From assembly GCA_900100475.1 (NCBI GenBank), contig FMTU01000005.1, forward strand, positions 124,001-188,000: 64,000 nucleotides of DNA, in the 5' to 3' direction. Source of the DNA: Sphingobium faniae (GTDB lineage Bacteria > Pseudomonadota > Alphaproteobacteria > Sphingomonadales > Sphingomonadaceae). Within the stretch, counting starts at the first letter, position 1, and each line of letters opens with the position of its first letter. The position numbers and the translations under genes were made by a program. The notes beneath the pieces were generated by a model. It was not told the DNA's origin. It worked only from the letters and a program-made list of their open reading frames with translations, and did not search any database. This document shows positions 1 through 7,737 of this stretch, one piece after another.

Positions 1-710
1 ACGCGGTGCGCAACGGCCAGGCCGCGCGCGCCATCATCCCGATCGAGAACAGCCTGCATGGCCGCGTCGCCGACATGCATTTCCTGCTGCCCGAATCGGG
101 GCTGCGCATTGTCGATGAATATTTCCTGCGCATCCGCCATTGCCTGATGGCGCCCGACACCACGCCGGTCAAAAGCGCGATCAGCCATCCGCAGGCGCTG
201 GGTCAGTGCCGCCATTATCTGCGCGAGCGGGGCATCCAGCCGGTCGCTTATGCCGACACGGCGGCCGCAGCGGCTCTGGTCGCGGAAACGCGCGCGCCGG
301 GCGAGGGAGCAATCGCACCCTATCTGGCGGCGGAGCTATACGGCCTGCGGCTGGTGGCGGAGAATATCGAGGATAGCGATGACAATATGACGCGCTTCCT
401 GGTGTTGGCGCGCGAGGCGAAAATCCCCCAGCCGGGCGTCGGGCCGGTCATGACGACATTCCTGTTCGAGGTGAAGAATGTTCCCGCCGCGCTCTACAAG
501 GCGATGGGTGGCTTTGCGACCAACGGCGTCAACATGACGAAGCTGGAAAGCTATCAGCGGGGCGCGAGCTTTGCGGCGACGGAATTTTTCTGCGACATCG
601 AAGGGATGCCGGGCGACCCGGCCATCGACCGGGCGCTGGCGGAACTGGAGTTCCACAGCAAATGGGTGCGGATGTTGGGCAGCTACCGGCAGGCGCGGCC
701 CCGGACCTGA
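1..710 (+). CDS. pheA: Prephenate dehydratase, 3' part (5' end outside window)
   Basis: This enzyme converts prephenate to phenylpyruvate in phenylalanine biosynthesis. The open frame runs in from the window edge, so the N-terminal part of the catalytic domain is missing and the GTG at position 6 is not a real start. About 235 residues are visible. The dehydratase core is recognised from the IIPIENSLHGRV segment and the TRF motif in DNMTRFLVL, where the Thr is the family's catalytic residue. A C-terminal ACT domain (roughly the last 85 residues, starting TTFLFEVKNVP) is the usual phenylalanine-sensing regulatory part. It is a stand-alone dehydratase rather than a chorismate mutase fusion as far as can be seen. 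A strong terminator follows it. Confidence 0.93.
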   Translation, partial: AVRNGQAARAIIPIENSLHGRVADMHFLLPESGLRIVDEYFLRIRHCLMAPDTTPVKSAISHPQALGQCRHYLRERGIQPVAYADTAAAAALVAETRAPGEGAIAPYLAAELYGLRLVAENIEDSDDNMTRFLVLAREAKIPQPGVGPVMTTFLFEVKNVPAALYKAMGGFATNGVNMTKLESYQRGASFAATEFFCDIEGMPGDPAIDRALAELEFHSKWVRMLGSYRQARPRT

Positions 711-747
711 GTGGTTTCGGCTGGCGGCGGACTGCCTCCCGCTCGAC

Positions 748-777
748 AAAAAAGGCCGGTGTGGTGACCGGCCTTTT
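748..777. terminator. Bidirectional intrinsic terminator between pheA and the desaturase gene
   Basis: The inverted repeat AGGCCGGT / ACCGGCCT with a 6-nt loop is flanked by an A-run on one side and a T-run on the other. It can therefore stop transcription of pheA on the plus strand and of the convergent desaturase gene on the minus strand. Confidence 0.8.
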
Positions 778-795
778 CCCTATGCTGAGGCTGGC

Positions 796-1875
796 TCAGC
801 GCGCCATGGTGCTTCGCGCGATCTTGCCGACCAGCGGGAGCATCCCCTTGTAATTGCCACGATGATAGGGGGAGTCTCCATCCAGCGTCGCAATCAGGCG
901 GCGATGCGCTTCGCCTAGCGCATGATAGGGCACGCTTGGCAGAAGGTGGTGCAGCGCATGGTAGCGCAGGCCCACCGGCGCCCAGATCGCGGCCAGGGGC
1001 GAGGGCGGCGGCACATTCACCGAATCCAGATATTGCGCCGTCACGGTCATCGCGTCGCCTTCATTCTCCCAGAGATGAGCGACCAGCGTGCGAAGCTGGT
1101 TGATGACGGTCATGCCTGCATGGACGGCCATATAGACCAGCAGTGGTTTCCACCCCAGCAGGAACACGCTCCCCACCAGGCCCAGTGCAAAGGCGCAGGT
1201 GCCCGCTTCCTGCCACGCCCAGCAGCGCGCGAAGTCGCCTTCGGGCGCGCGACGGCGATAGGCGGGGTTGATCGACAGGGCGGAATATTGCTCCCGCACC
1301 ACCCGGCGCAGCGGCGGGATCAGCAGCGACAGCGGCGTCAGCAGGCCAAAGCGCAGGATGAGGCCGACCGGCGCGAGCGCGGCCACAAGGATGAACAGCG
1401 GCAGCGACCATGGCTTCATCAGCGCGAGCGGCAGATATTCCGGGTCGTTCGCCGTGCCGTAGCGGGTGCGGGCATGATGCTGGGTATGCACTTCCTCATA
1501 CATGAAGGAAGGGATCATCAGCGGAATGCCGACCAGCAGATTCCATGCGACATAAAATCCGGGGAGCGCCCCTTCGCGAATATGCGTCAGTTCATGGATG
1601 AAGCTCGCGGCGCGATAGAGCGCCAGCATCGCCACCAGCCCCGAAATCACCGCCAGCGCCACATGGTCGAGCAGCATCGCGCCCGCCAGCGCGGCATAGC
1701 CCAGCAGCGCGGAGGCGAGGAAATCGGGCCAGTAGATGGCGGGTCTGGCGGTCGAAAGGGATCGCGTCAGCTCGGCGGCGGCGCGCAACATCGCCGCGTC
1801 ATCCGGAATCGGCTTGCGCCCCTGCGCCTCCGCGGTGCGGTGGGCGGCGGCAAGAACAGGATCATGCACAGTCAT
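796..1875 (-). CDS. Membrane fatty acid desaturase
   Basis: This is an integral-membrane di-iron desaturase that would introduce double bonds into acyl chains. Counting from the chosen ATG (359 aa), the three histidine boxes of the family are visible: HELTH (about 94-98), HTQHH (130-134) and HALHH (306-310). Hydrophobic segments lie between them. The reading frame stays open upstream to 1980, but the extra 35 residues look unrelated and the ATG at 1875 gives the MTVHDPVL start expected for this family. It is divergent from the acyltransferase gene at 1956, and the 80-bp gap must hold both promoters. The substrate (phospholipid, carotenoid or sphingolipid) cannot be read from the sequence. Confidence 0.85.
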   Translation of the reverse strand: MTVHDPVLAAAHRTAEAQGRKPIPDDAAMLRAAAELTRSLSTARPAIYWPDFLASALLGYAALAGAMLLDHVALAVISGLVAMLALYRAASFIHELTHIREGALPGFYVAWNLLVGIPLMIPSFMYEEVHTQHHARTRYGTANDPEYLPLALMKPWSLPLFILVAALAPVGLILRFGLLTPLSLLIPPLRRVVREQYSALSINPAYRRRAPEGDFARCWAWQEAGTCAFALGLVGSVFLLGWKPLLVYMAVHAGMTVINQLRTLVAHLWENEGDAMTVTAQYLDSVNVPPPSPLAAIWAPVGLRYHALHHLLPSVPYHALGEAHRRLIATLDGDSPYHRGNYKGMLPLVGKIARSTMAR

Positions 1876-1955
1876 GCAGATATTCCTAAAGGGCAATTGC
1901 GCTGATATCGTGGCAGCAACGTGACATATTCGCCCTGTCGCGACTACCGCGCGAT

Positions 1956-3179
1956 GTGCGGATTGACAATCGTCGTCCAAGCGCCGAACTGCTGCCTTCC
2001 TCTCAGCGAAAGCGGTCGGCCGTGGCGTCTCATGATCTGGTGATTTCCCCCGTTTCTTCCAGGAGCGAGCTGAAAGCCTTTGTCGACCTGCCCTGGCGGC
2101 TTTACGCCAATGACCCGCATTGGGTGCCGCCGCTCAAGAGTGAGGTTTACGGGATCATCACCCCCGGCAAGAACCCCTTTTTCGACCATGCCGAGGCGCA
2201 ATATTTCCTCGCCCGGCGTGGGCATAAGGTGGTCGGCCGCATTTCCGCCCATTTCGACCGGCTGGCGCAATCCATGCCGGCGGAACAGGGCATGGGACCG
2301 GGAACGGGCAATTTCGGCCTGTTCGAGGCGGAGGATGCGGAGGTCGGCGCGGCGTTGATCCGCGCGGCTGAAGGCTGGCTGAAGGCGAAGGGCATGACCC
2401 GCGTCGTGGGGCCGCTTTCGCTGTCGATCTGGGAAGAGCCGGGCCTGCTGATCGAGGGTTTCGATCATGCGCCGACGGTGATGATGGGCCATAACAGCCC
2501 CGCCTATCAGGGGATGATCGAAGGCGCGGGCTACAGTCCGGCCAAACAGCTCAAGACCTATGAACTCGACATCACGCAGGAATTCCCGCCGCTGATCCAG
2601 CGGATCGTGACTTCGGGCGAGAAGAATGCGCGCATCCGTATCCGGAAGGTCGACAAGTCGAAATTCGACGAGGAAGCTGCGATCATCCTGCGCATATTGA
2701 ATGATGCCTGGGGCAATAACTGGGGCTTTGTGCCGATCACCGACCATGAGGTCGAGCATTTCGGCAAGCAGTTGAAGCCGATCGTGCGCGAAGACCTGAT
2801 CATGATCGCCGAGCTGGAAGGGGAGCCGGTGGCCTTCATGATCACCCTCCCCGATCTTAATGAAGCGATCCGGCCGTTGAACGGCGCGCTTTTTCCCTTC
2901 GGCTGGGCAAAGCTGCTCTGGTGGCTTCGCAATCCGAAAGTCCGCACCATGCGCGTGCCGCTGATGGGCGTGGTGCAGCGGTTGCAGGCGTCGCGCCTTG
3001 CCAGCCAGCTTGCCTTCATGATGATCGAATATATCCGGCGCAACGCGATCGCCCATTATGGCGCCAGCCGGGGCGAGATCGGCTGGGTGCTGGACGACAA
3101 TCAAGGCATGAACGCCATTGCCGATGCCATCGAGAGCCGGGTGAACAAGGTCTATCAGATCTACGAAAAGGAGCTGTGA
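1956..3179 (+). CDS. GNAT-fold acyltransferase, candidate bacterial ceramide synthase
   Basis: The 407-residue product carries a GNAT-like acyltransferase domain and the DPHWVPPL segment near its N terminus (about residue 53-60), which is typical of a family often annotated as N-acetyltransferase or, wrongly, dATP pyrophosphohydrolase. The bacterial ceramide synthase described in Caulobacter is a GNAT-superfamily protein, and sphingomonads make glycosphingolipids instead of LPS. I infer from fold class, size and the glycosyltransferase next door that it may acylate a sphingoid base. Direct evidence is lacking. The start is uncertain: the conserved part begins only around residue 30, so the in-frame GTG at 2022 is a good alternative. 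Divergent from the desaturase gene. Confidence 0.75.
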   Translation: MRIDNRRPSAELLPSSQRKRSAVASHDLVISPVSSRSELKAFVDLPWRLYANDPHWVPPLKSEVYGIITPGKNPFFDHAEAQYFLARRGHKVVGRISAHFDRLAQSMPAEQGMGPGTGNFGLFEAEDAEVGAALIRAAEGWLKAKGMTRVVGPLSLSIWEEPGLLIEGFDHAPTVMMGHNSPAYQGMIEGAGYSPAKQLKTYELDITQEFPPLIQRIVTSGEKNARIRIRKVDKSKFDEEAAIILRILNDAWGNNWGFVPITDHEVEHFGKQLKPIVREDLIMIAELEGEPVAFMITLPDLNEAIRPLNGALFPFGWAKLLWWLRNPKVRTMRVPLMGVVQRLQASRLASQLAFMMIEYIRRNAIAHYGASRGEIGWVLDDNQGMNAIADAIESRVNKVYQIYEKEL

Positions 3180-3217
3180 CGGCTATTTTCGACCAGCAGG
3201 GGGGGCGCTTGTTTTTG

Positions 3218-3297
3218 CTTCTCCCCCTGGCAGGACAATAGAAAGCCTTGCCTCACGAAGTGAGGTCGGGCGCTGCGGGATGAGCAAGGTTCTGCGC
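3218..3297 (-). repeat. Dispersed intergenic repeat, copy A
   Basis: On the minus strand this stretch reads GCGCAGAACCT, then CCTCACTTCGTGAGGCAAGG, then CCAGGGGGAGAAG. The same order of blocks recurs at 51328-51420 on the plus strand with substitutions. The inner CCTCAC/GTGAGG arms form a small hairpin. It lies in the gap of about 200 bp between the acyltransferase and glycosyltransferase genes, where no gene is seen. Confidence 0.65.
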
Positions 3298-3386
3298 CAC
3301 TCCCCTTCGCCCGCTACTGCTGCCCATCCTCGGTCGCCAGCCCATGCGGACTTGCAAGCTTCATAAAAAAACATGGGCGGGAATAA

Positions 3387-4658
3387 ATGCCGCGCGCCAG
3401 CCATATGCATGGCATGACGACCTGTTTCGCCGACATGCGCGCATCTGCTTTTCATCAGTCGGGTTGCGCCGTCGCCCTTCGCGGCGCGTTGGGGCGGCCG
3501 CTGCGGGTGGCGCTGTTTTCGGGCAATTATGATTGCGTGCGTGATGGCGCCAATCAGGCGCTCAATCGGCTCGTCGCCTATCTGCTGAATCGGGTGGGGG
3601 CGCAGGTCCGCATCTATTCCCCGACTGCGCCGCGCAAGGCGTTCGAATCGGTGGGCGACATCCATTCGGTGCGTTCGCTCAGCATTCCGGGCAGGCCGGA
3701 ATATCGGCTGGCTCTGGGACTGACCCGCGCGGCGCGATGCGATCTGGAAGCATTCGCCCCGGACGTGATCCATCTTTCCGCGCCCGACCTGCTGGGGCGG
3801 CAGGCGCAGAAACATGCGCGGCGTCAGGGCATTCCGGTGGTCGCCAGCCTGCACACGCGGTTCGAAACCTATCTCGATTATTACCGCCTCAGTGTGCTGC
3901 GGCCCATGATCATGCGCTATCTCGATCGCTTCTATGGCGAGAGCGACCGCATATTGGCGCCGACTCCGCCGATCGCGCGGGACATGGCCGCGCGTATCGG
4001 CGGCGAGAAGGTGGGGATCTGGGGCAGGGGCGTCGATCCCGCTTCGTTCCGGCCCGGCCTGCGCGACGACGGCTTCCGATCGGCCCATGGCTATGCGGCG
4101 GAGGATGTCGTGCCGCTGTTCTTCGGGCGGCTGGTGCTGGAAAAGGGGCTGGGCGTTTTTGTCGAGGCCGTCGCGGAAATCCGCGCGCGGGGCCATGCGG
4201 TGCGCCCGCTGATCGTCGGGGAAGGCCCGGCACGAGGCTGGCTGGCGGAGCGGATGCCCAACGCCACTTTCATGGGGCATCTGGCCGGCGAGGTGTTGGG
4301 CCGCGCGGTAGCGAGCGCGGACCTGCTCATCAATCCCAGCGTCACCGAAGCCTTTGGCAACGTCAATCTGGAGGCGATGGCGTCCGGCCTCGCGGTCATT
4401 TCCGCCGATGTGTCCAGCGCATCGGCGCTGATCAGCCACGGCCGGACCGGATTGCTGGTCCCGGCCGCTCAGGTGAACGGATATGTGGATGCCGCCATCG
4501 GCCTGATGATGGACCGGGGCAGGCGGCTCGCCATCGGCGCGGCGGCGGCGGCAGAGGCGTCGCGCCATCGCTGGGAGGACGTGCTGGAGGATGTCGCGGG
4601 CGCCTATTGCCATATCCTTCAGATCCCGCTTGCCGCGCAGATGGAACGGGCGGCATGA
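3387..4658 (+). CDS. Glycosyltransferase family 4 protein
   Basis: This is a GT-B fold glycosyltransferase of up to 423 residues. The N-terminal acceptor domain starts at RVALFSGNYDCVRDGANQAL, and the C-terminal half has the family 4 nucleotide-sugar site, with FFGRLVLEKGL and the EAFGNVNLEAMASG segment whose two Glu residues are the EX7E motif. The N-terminal segment is closest to GDP-mannose-dependent mannosyltransferases as I recall them, but the sugar donor cannot be assigned. Several in-frame ATGs (3387, 3405, 3414, 3435) precede the conserved domain and none has a strong ribosome site. Its position after a possible ceramide synthase suggests a role in glycolipid assembly. The ECF sigma gene starts 7 nt after its stop. 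Confidence 0.85.
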   Translation: MPRASHMHGMTTCFADMRASAFHQSGCAVALRGALGRPLRVALFSGNYDCVRDGANQALNRLVAYLLNRVGAQVRIYSPTAPRKAFESVGDIHSVRSLSIPGRPEYRLALGLTRAARCDLEAFAPDVIHLSAPDLLGRQAQKHARRQGIPVVASLHTRFETYLDYYRLSVLRPMIMRYLDRFYGESDRILAPTPPIARDMAARIGGEKVGIWGRGVDPASFRPGLRDDGFRSAHGYAAEDVVPLFFGRLVLEKGLGVFVEAVAEIRARGHAVRPLIVGEGPARGWLAERMPNATFMGHLAGEVLGRAVASADLLINPSVTEAFGNVNLEAMASGLAVISADVSSASALISHGRTGLLVPAAQVNGYVDAAIGLMMDRGRRLAIGAAAAAEASRHRWEDVLEDVAGAYCHILQIPLAAQMERAA

Positions 4659-4665
4659 TGGACCG

Positions 4666-5199
4666 ATGAGCGACAGGACGCAGGATCATTCCGAAATGGC
4701 CGACGATCTGCGGGCCATGCGCCGCTATGCGCGTTCGCTGACCCGCGACGATCAGGATGCCGACGATGTGGTGCAGGACGCGCTGGTCCGCGCCATCGAG
4801 CGGAGCGCGACCTACAAACCCGAACGCCGCCGTCGTCCCTGGTTGCTCGCCATCGTTCACAATGTCTTTCTGTCGGCGCGGCGGCGCGAGGCGGCAGAGG
4901 CGCGGCGGGACAGCCGCTTTGCCGAAACGATGGTGGACCGGATCGACCCGGCGCAGGAGGAATATGCGCGGCTGGCCGAAATCGGGCGCGATTTCGCTGC
5001 CCTGCCGGAGGCGCATCGCGCGGTGCTGCACCTGATTGCGGTGGAGGGGTTGAGCTATCAGGAAGCGGCGGACGCGCTGGAGGTGCCTTTGGGCACAGTC
5101 ATGTCGCGACTCTGGCGCGCGCGGGGAGCGCTGCGGCAGGGCAGGGGAAAGCAGAATCGCAAGCCCGGCCTGCGGCTTGTTGGAGGACAGGATGACTGA
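4666..5199 (+). CDS. ECF-family RNA polymerase sigma factor
   Basis: The product (177 aa from the ATG at 4666) is a small group 4 sigma factor. Region 2 is seen in ARSLTRDDQDADDVVQDALV and WLLAIVHNVFL, and region 4 in LPEAHRAVLHLIAVEGLSYQEAADAL followed by GTVMSRLWRARGAL, the helix-turn-helix that reads the -35 element. It overlaps the next gene by 8 nt, and that gene encodes a one-pass membrane protein of anti-sigma type, so the two form a regulator pair. The signal that releases the sigma factor is unknown. The upstream glycosyltransferase may belong to the same transcript. Confidence 0.9.
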   Translation: MSDRTQDHSEMADDLRAMRRYARSLTRDDQDADDVVQDALVRAIERSATYKPERRRRPWLLAIVHNVFLSARRREAAEARRDSRFAETMVDRIDPAQEEYARLAEIGRDFAALPEAHRAVLHLIAVEGLSYQEAADALEVPLGTVMSRLWRARGALRQGRGKQNRKPGLRLVGGQDD

Positions 5200-5905
5200 C
5201 GATCCCACCGATCTGGAGATCAACGCCTATGTCGATGACCAGCTCGATCCCGTCCGTCGTTTCGCGGTCGAGACGCACTTGTCCCGGCATCCGTCGCGCG
5301 CGGCGCAGGTGATGGACGACCTCAGCGTTCGCAGCGCGCTGGCCCTGCTGACAGGCGATGTCAGCCCCGTGCAGGGCGGGGAAGTGCGACGGACGCCGCG
5401 CCGCAAGCCGTTGTGGCGCCGTGCCGCGCCGCTGGGCGCTTCCATCGTGGGGGTTGCCGTGGCGGCGGCAGGCTTTATCGCCCTGAGCGAGGGGCCGCCG
5501 GGCTATGTGGATTATGCGGTTACCTCTCACCGGATCGCCATGATGCGAGCGGTCATGGATTCGCAAAACGAAACCCCGCATTTCGATTCGCAGGAAATCG
5601 CGCTGCGCACCCGGATCGCGATACCGAAATTCCCGCAGGACTGGCGCGTGACCGACGTGCAGCTTTTTCCCACGAACAAAGGCCCCGCGCTGCTGGTCGC
5701 GGTGAGGACGGAGGAAGGGCAGAAGCTCTCCATCTTCGCGGTGCGGGAAAAGACCGGCGCGCCGGAAAGACCTGACGCCATCCGGGAAGGCGAACAGTCC
5801 GTGGCCTATTGGCGGCGCGGCGACATGTCCTATGCCCTGACCGGGGAACAAGAGCCGGGCGCGATTGACGCGACGGCCGAGGCTCTGGCGCGTTACTGGT
5901 CCTGA
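5192..5905 (+). CDS. Anti-sigma factor, single-pass membrane protein
   Basis: The product has 237 residues from the ATG at 5192, which has GGAGG 5-9 nt upstream inside the sigma gene. The N-terminal 50 residues (DLEINAYVDDQLDP...VETHLSRHP) match the helical anti-sigma domain that grips ECF sigma factors. One transmembrane segment follows at about residues 80-98, then a periplasmic domain of about 135 residues. The HxxxCxxC zinc motif of ZAS-type anti-sigma factors is not present: the segment reads HLSRHPSRAA, so both cysteines are missing. It is therefore unlikely to sense thiol oxidation through zinc release. The gene ends 13 bp before the convergent DUF2239 gene. Confidence 0.85.
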   Translation: MTDDPTDLEINAYVDDQLDPVRRFAVETHLSRHPSRAAQVMDDLSVRSALALLTGDVSPVQGGEVRRTPRRKPLWRRAAPLGASIVGVAVAAAGFIALSEGPPGYVDYAVTSHRIAMMRAVMDSQNETPHFDSQEIALRTRIAIPKFPQDWRVTDVQLFPTNKGPALLVAVRTEEGQKLSIFAVREKTGAPERPDAIREGEQSVAYWRRGDMSYALTGEQEPGAIDATAEALARYWS

Positions 5906-5918
5906 AACGGGACGCCCG

Positions 5919-6440
5919 TCAGGCGTCGAACGCGGCGTCCGCCAGCGCAGCGCCATGGTCCCGGATCGCGGACGGCCATGACGCGGACTCCGTTTCGAAC
6001 GCTTGCCTGTCCTTCGCATAGAGCGCCCGCATCGCCGCTTCATAGCCCGGCCGGTCGCCCGCCATCACGGTCAGGAAATGATAGGCCGCATCCATCGCGG
6101 CGCGGGGCGAGGGCTTTTCGGCGCTGTTCTTGCGCGCCGTTTCGACCAGCCGGCGCAAGGTAGCGGAAGCGCCCCCCGGCTGTGCCGCCAGCCAATCCCA
6201 ATGGCGCGGAAGCAGCGTTACTTCCCGTGGCTGCACACCCAGTTTCGGGCGGCCGCGTCCCCTTGGCGCTTCGGTGGCGGACCCGCGCAGGTCGATATCC
6301 ACCTGCCGCCCGGTGGCGTCGTCGAACAGCAGGATATTCTGCGCATCCGCGCCCATCGCCTTGAGCGCGGCGCGCACTTCATCCTCATCGCCGGTGGCGA
6401 TCCATATTTCGCCCGCAAAGGCCGTGAATGTGCGTGTCAT
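5919..6440 (-). CDS. DUF2239 family protein, possible DNA-binding autoregulator
   Basis: This 173-residue protein matches the uncharacterised DUF2239 family. The N-terminal half (TFTAFAGEIWIATG...NILLFDDATGRQVDIDLRG) is the family hallmark. It is followed by an RGRPKLG tract like an AT-hook and by PREVTLLPRHWDWLAAQPGG, which resembles a ribbon-helix-helix or short helical DNA-binding unit. A 37-bp near-perfect palindrome lies just upstream. I infer that the protein may bind DNA and control its own gene, which would be new for the family. The start is the ATG at 6440, preceded by GGAG in the loop of a small hairpin. The open frame upstream runs through xth and is not coding. Confidence 0.8.
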   Translation of the reverse strand: MTRTFTAFAGEIWIATGDEDEVRAALKAMGADAQNILLFDDATGRQVDIDLRGSATEAPRGRGRPKLGVQPREVTLLPRHWDWLAAQPGGASATLRRLVETARKNSAEKPSPRAAMDAAYHFLTVMAGDRPGYEAAMRALYAKDRQAFETESASWPSAIRDHGAALADAAFDA

Positions 6441-6458
6441 GCCGAAATCTCCTTCGGC
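6441..6458 (-). promoter_or_regulatory. Hairpin holding the ribosome-binding site of the DUF2239 gene
   Basis: On the minus strand GCCGAA and TTCGGC pair around a GGAGAT loop, and the right arm abuts the ATG. The Shine-Dalgarno sequence is thus presented in the loop of a 6-bp stem next to the start codon, which could affect translation. Confidence 0.45.
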
Positions 6459-6468
6459 ATCCTGTTTA

Positions 6469-6505
6469 TTACCCGGGTTATATTGAGTCAATATAATCCG
6501 GGTAA
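6469..6505. promoter_or_regulatory. 37-bp palindrome, probable operator of the DUF2239 gene
   Basis: Two 18-nt arms, TTACCCGGGTTATATTGA and TCAATATAATCCGGGTAA, are inverted around a single G with only one mismatch. On the minus strand it contains TTGACT followed 17 nt later by TAAACA, a possible -35/-10 pair for the DUF2239 gene, so a bound protein would block the promoter. It starts 3 nt beyond the xth stop codon but has no T-run on either side, so a terminator is less likely. Confidence 0.6.
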
Positions 6506-6508
6506 AAA

Positions 6509-7282
6509 TTAGCCGCGCAATTCTGCCCATGTCGGCGCATGGTCGCTGGCCTTTTCCCGGCCCCGGAAATCCCTGTCCACCTGTGCGTCGATCAGGCGGT
6601 CGGCGGCGGCGGGGCTGAGCAGCAGATGGTCGATGCGGAAACCAGCATCGCGGGGCCAGGCGTTCATCTGATAGTCCCAGAAGGTCCACACCCCTCCGGC
6701 TGGATGGCGGCTGAGAACCGCGTCGGTCCATCCATCGCCCAGCAGGCGACGCCAGGCGGCGCGGCTTTCCGGTTGCATCAGGGCGTCATTAGCCATGGCC
6801 TTCACCGAATAGACATCGCGGTCGCGGGGGATGACGTTATAGTCGCCTGCGAGGATGGCGGGCACTTCCTCCGCCCAGATGTGCGCGGCGCGATCCCGCA
6901 GCCGCTTCATCCAGCGCAGCTTATAGTCGAATTTCGGACCGGGCTGAGGATTGCCGTTGGGCAGGTAGATGCTGGCGACCCGCACACCCTTCACATCGGC
7001 TTCGATATAGCGGCTGTGCTCGTCCTCCGGCTCGCCTTCCAGGCCGCGCTGGACCTCCACCGGCTTTTCCCCGCGCGCGAGGATGGCCACGCCGTTAAAT
7101 CCCTTTTGCCCGTGCCAGATCGCGCCATAGCCAGCCTCCTCGATGTCCTTCACCGGGAAGGTTTCGTCGGAAGTCTTGATCTCCTGAAGGCAGGCGATGT
7201 CAGGCCGCGTTTCGTCCAGCCACTCCAGCAGGCGCGGCAGGCGCGCCTTGATCCCGTTGATGTTGAAAGTGGCGATGCGCAT
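6509..7282 (-). CDS. xth: Exodeoxyribonuclease III
   Basis: This is an AP endonuclease and 3'-5' exonuclease of base excision repair, acting in the cytoplasm. The 257 residues show the exonuclease-endonuclease-phosphatase fold motifs: MRIATFNINGIKAR at the N terminus, ACLQEIK with the metal-binding Glu, AGDYNVIPRDRDVY, and the C-terminal KASDHAPTW with the catalytic Asp-His. The length is normal for the family. The ATG at 7282 is the only sensible start. The gene lies 3 nt from the palindrome that precedes the DUF2239 gene and may be cotranscribed with it. Confidence 0.95.
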   Translation of the reverse strand: MRIATFNINGIKARLPRLLEWLDETRPDIACLQEIKTSDETFPVKDIEEAGYGAIWHGQKGFNGVAILARGEKPVEVQRGLEGEPEDEHSRYIEADVKGVRVASIYLPNGNPQPGPKFDYKLRWMKRLRDRAAHIWAEEVPAILAGDYNVIPRDRDVYSVKAMANDALMQPESRAAWRRLLGDGWTDAVLSRHPAGGVWTFWDYQMNAWPRDAGFRIDHLLLSPAAADRLIDAQVDRDFRGREKASDHAPTWAELRG

Positions 7283-7331
7283 GGCGTGACTCCTCGCCAG
7301 CCTCCCTAAAGGGAAGATGCGCGCTTGGCTA

Positions 7332-7658
7332 TTAGATCGAAAAGCTGGTGCCGCAGCCGCAACCGGCCGTCGCGTTGGGGTTTGTCACCTTGAACGCCGC
7401 GCCGCCAAGGTCGGAAACGAAATCGACCGCCGCGCCGCGCACAAGGTCGATGCTGACATCATCGACGACCAGCGTCACACCGTCCCGCTCGGTCGTCACG
7501 TCGCCCGTTTCCACCGTATCGGCCAGACCGAAACGATATTGGAAGCCGGAACAGCCGCCGCCTTCCACCGCAAGGCGCAATATGGCGGGCTTACCCTGTT
7601 TCGAGGCGATGACAGCCACACGGGCGGCGGCGGAGGGGGTGAGATCAATGTCGGCCAT
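7332..7658 (-). CDS. erpA: A-type iron-sulfur cluster carrier (ErpA/IscA family)
   Basis: The 108-residue protein delivers Fe-S clusters to apo-enzymes. The three conserved cysteines of the HesB/IscA fold are visible: Cys36 in GGGCSGF and Cys100 and Cys102 in GCGCG near the C terminus. The VTNPNATAGCGCG ending is the usual ErpA form. It is 49 bp upstream of xth on the same strand. No SUF genes are in the window, so the choice between ErpA and another A-type carrier rests on sequence style only. Confidence 0.88.
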   Translation of the reverse strand: MADIDLTPSAAARVAVIASKQGKPAILRLAVEGGGCSGFQYRFGLADTVETGDVTTERDGVTLVVDDVSIDLVRGAAVDFVSDLGGAAFKVTNPNATAGCGCGTSFSI

Positions 7659-7737
7659 GGAGCCTAGATAGGATCAAGCCAAAGGTCGGGCAAGTCGGGG
7701 GACGCCGGGCCTTTGAAAAGCTGCCTGTAAAGCGGGA

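Noticed and set aside
6469-6505. Palindrome read as the transcription terminator of xth
   Set aside because: It has no T-run on either strand, its arms are AT-rich in the centre, and it coincides with a promoter-like pair, so an operator is more likely.
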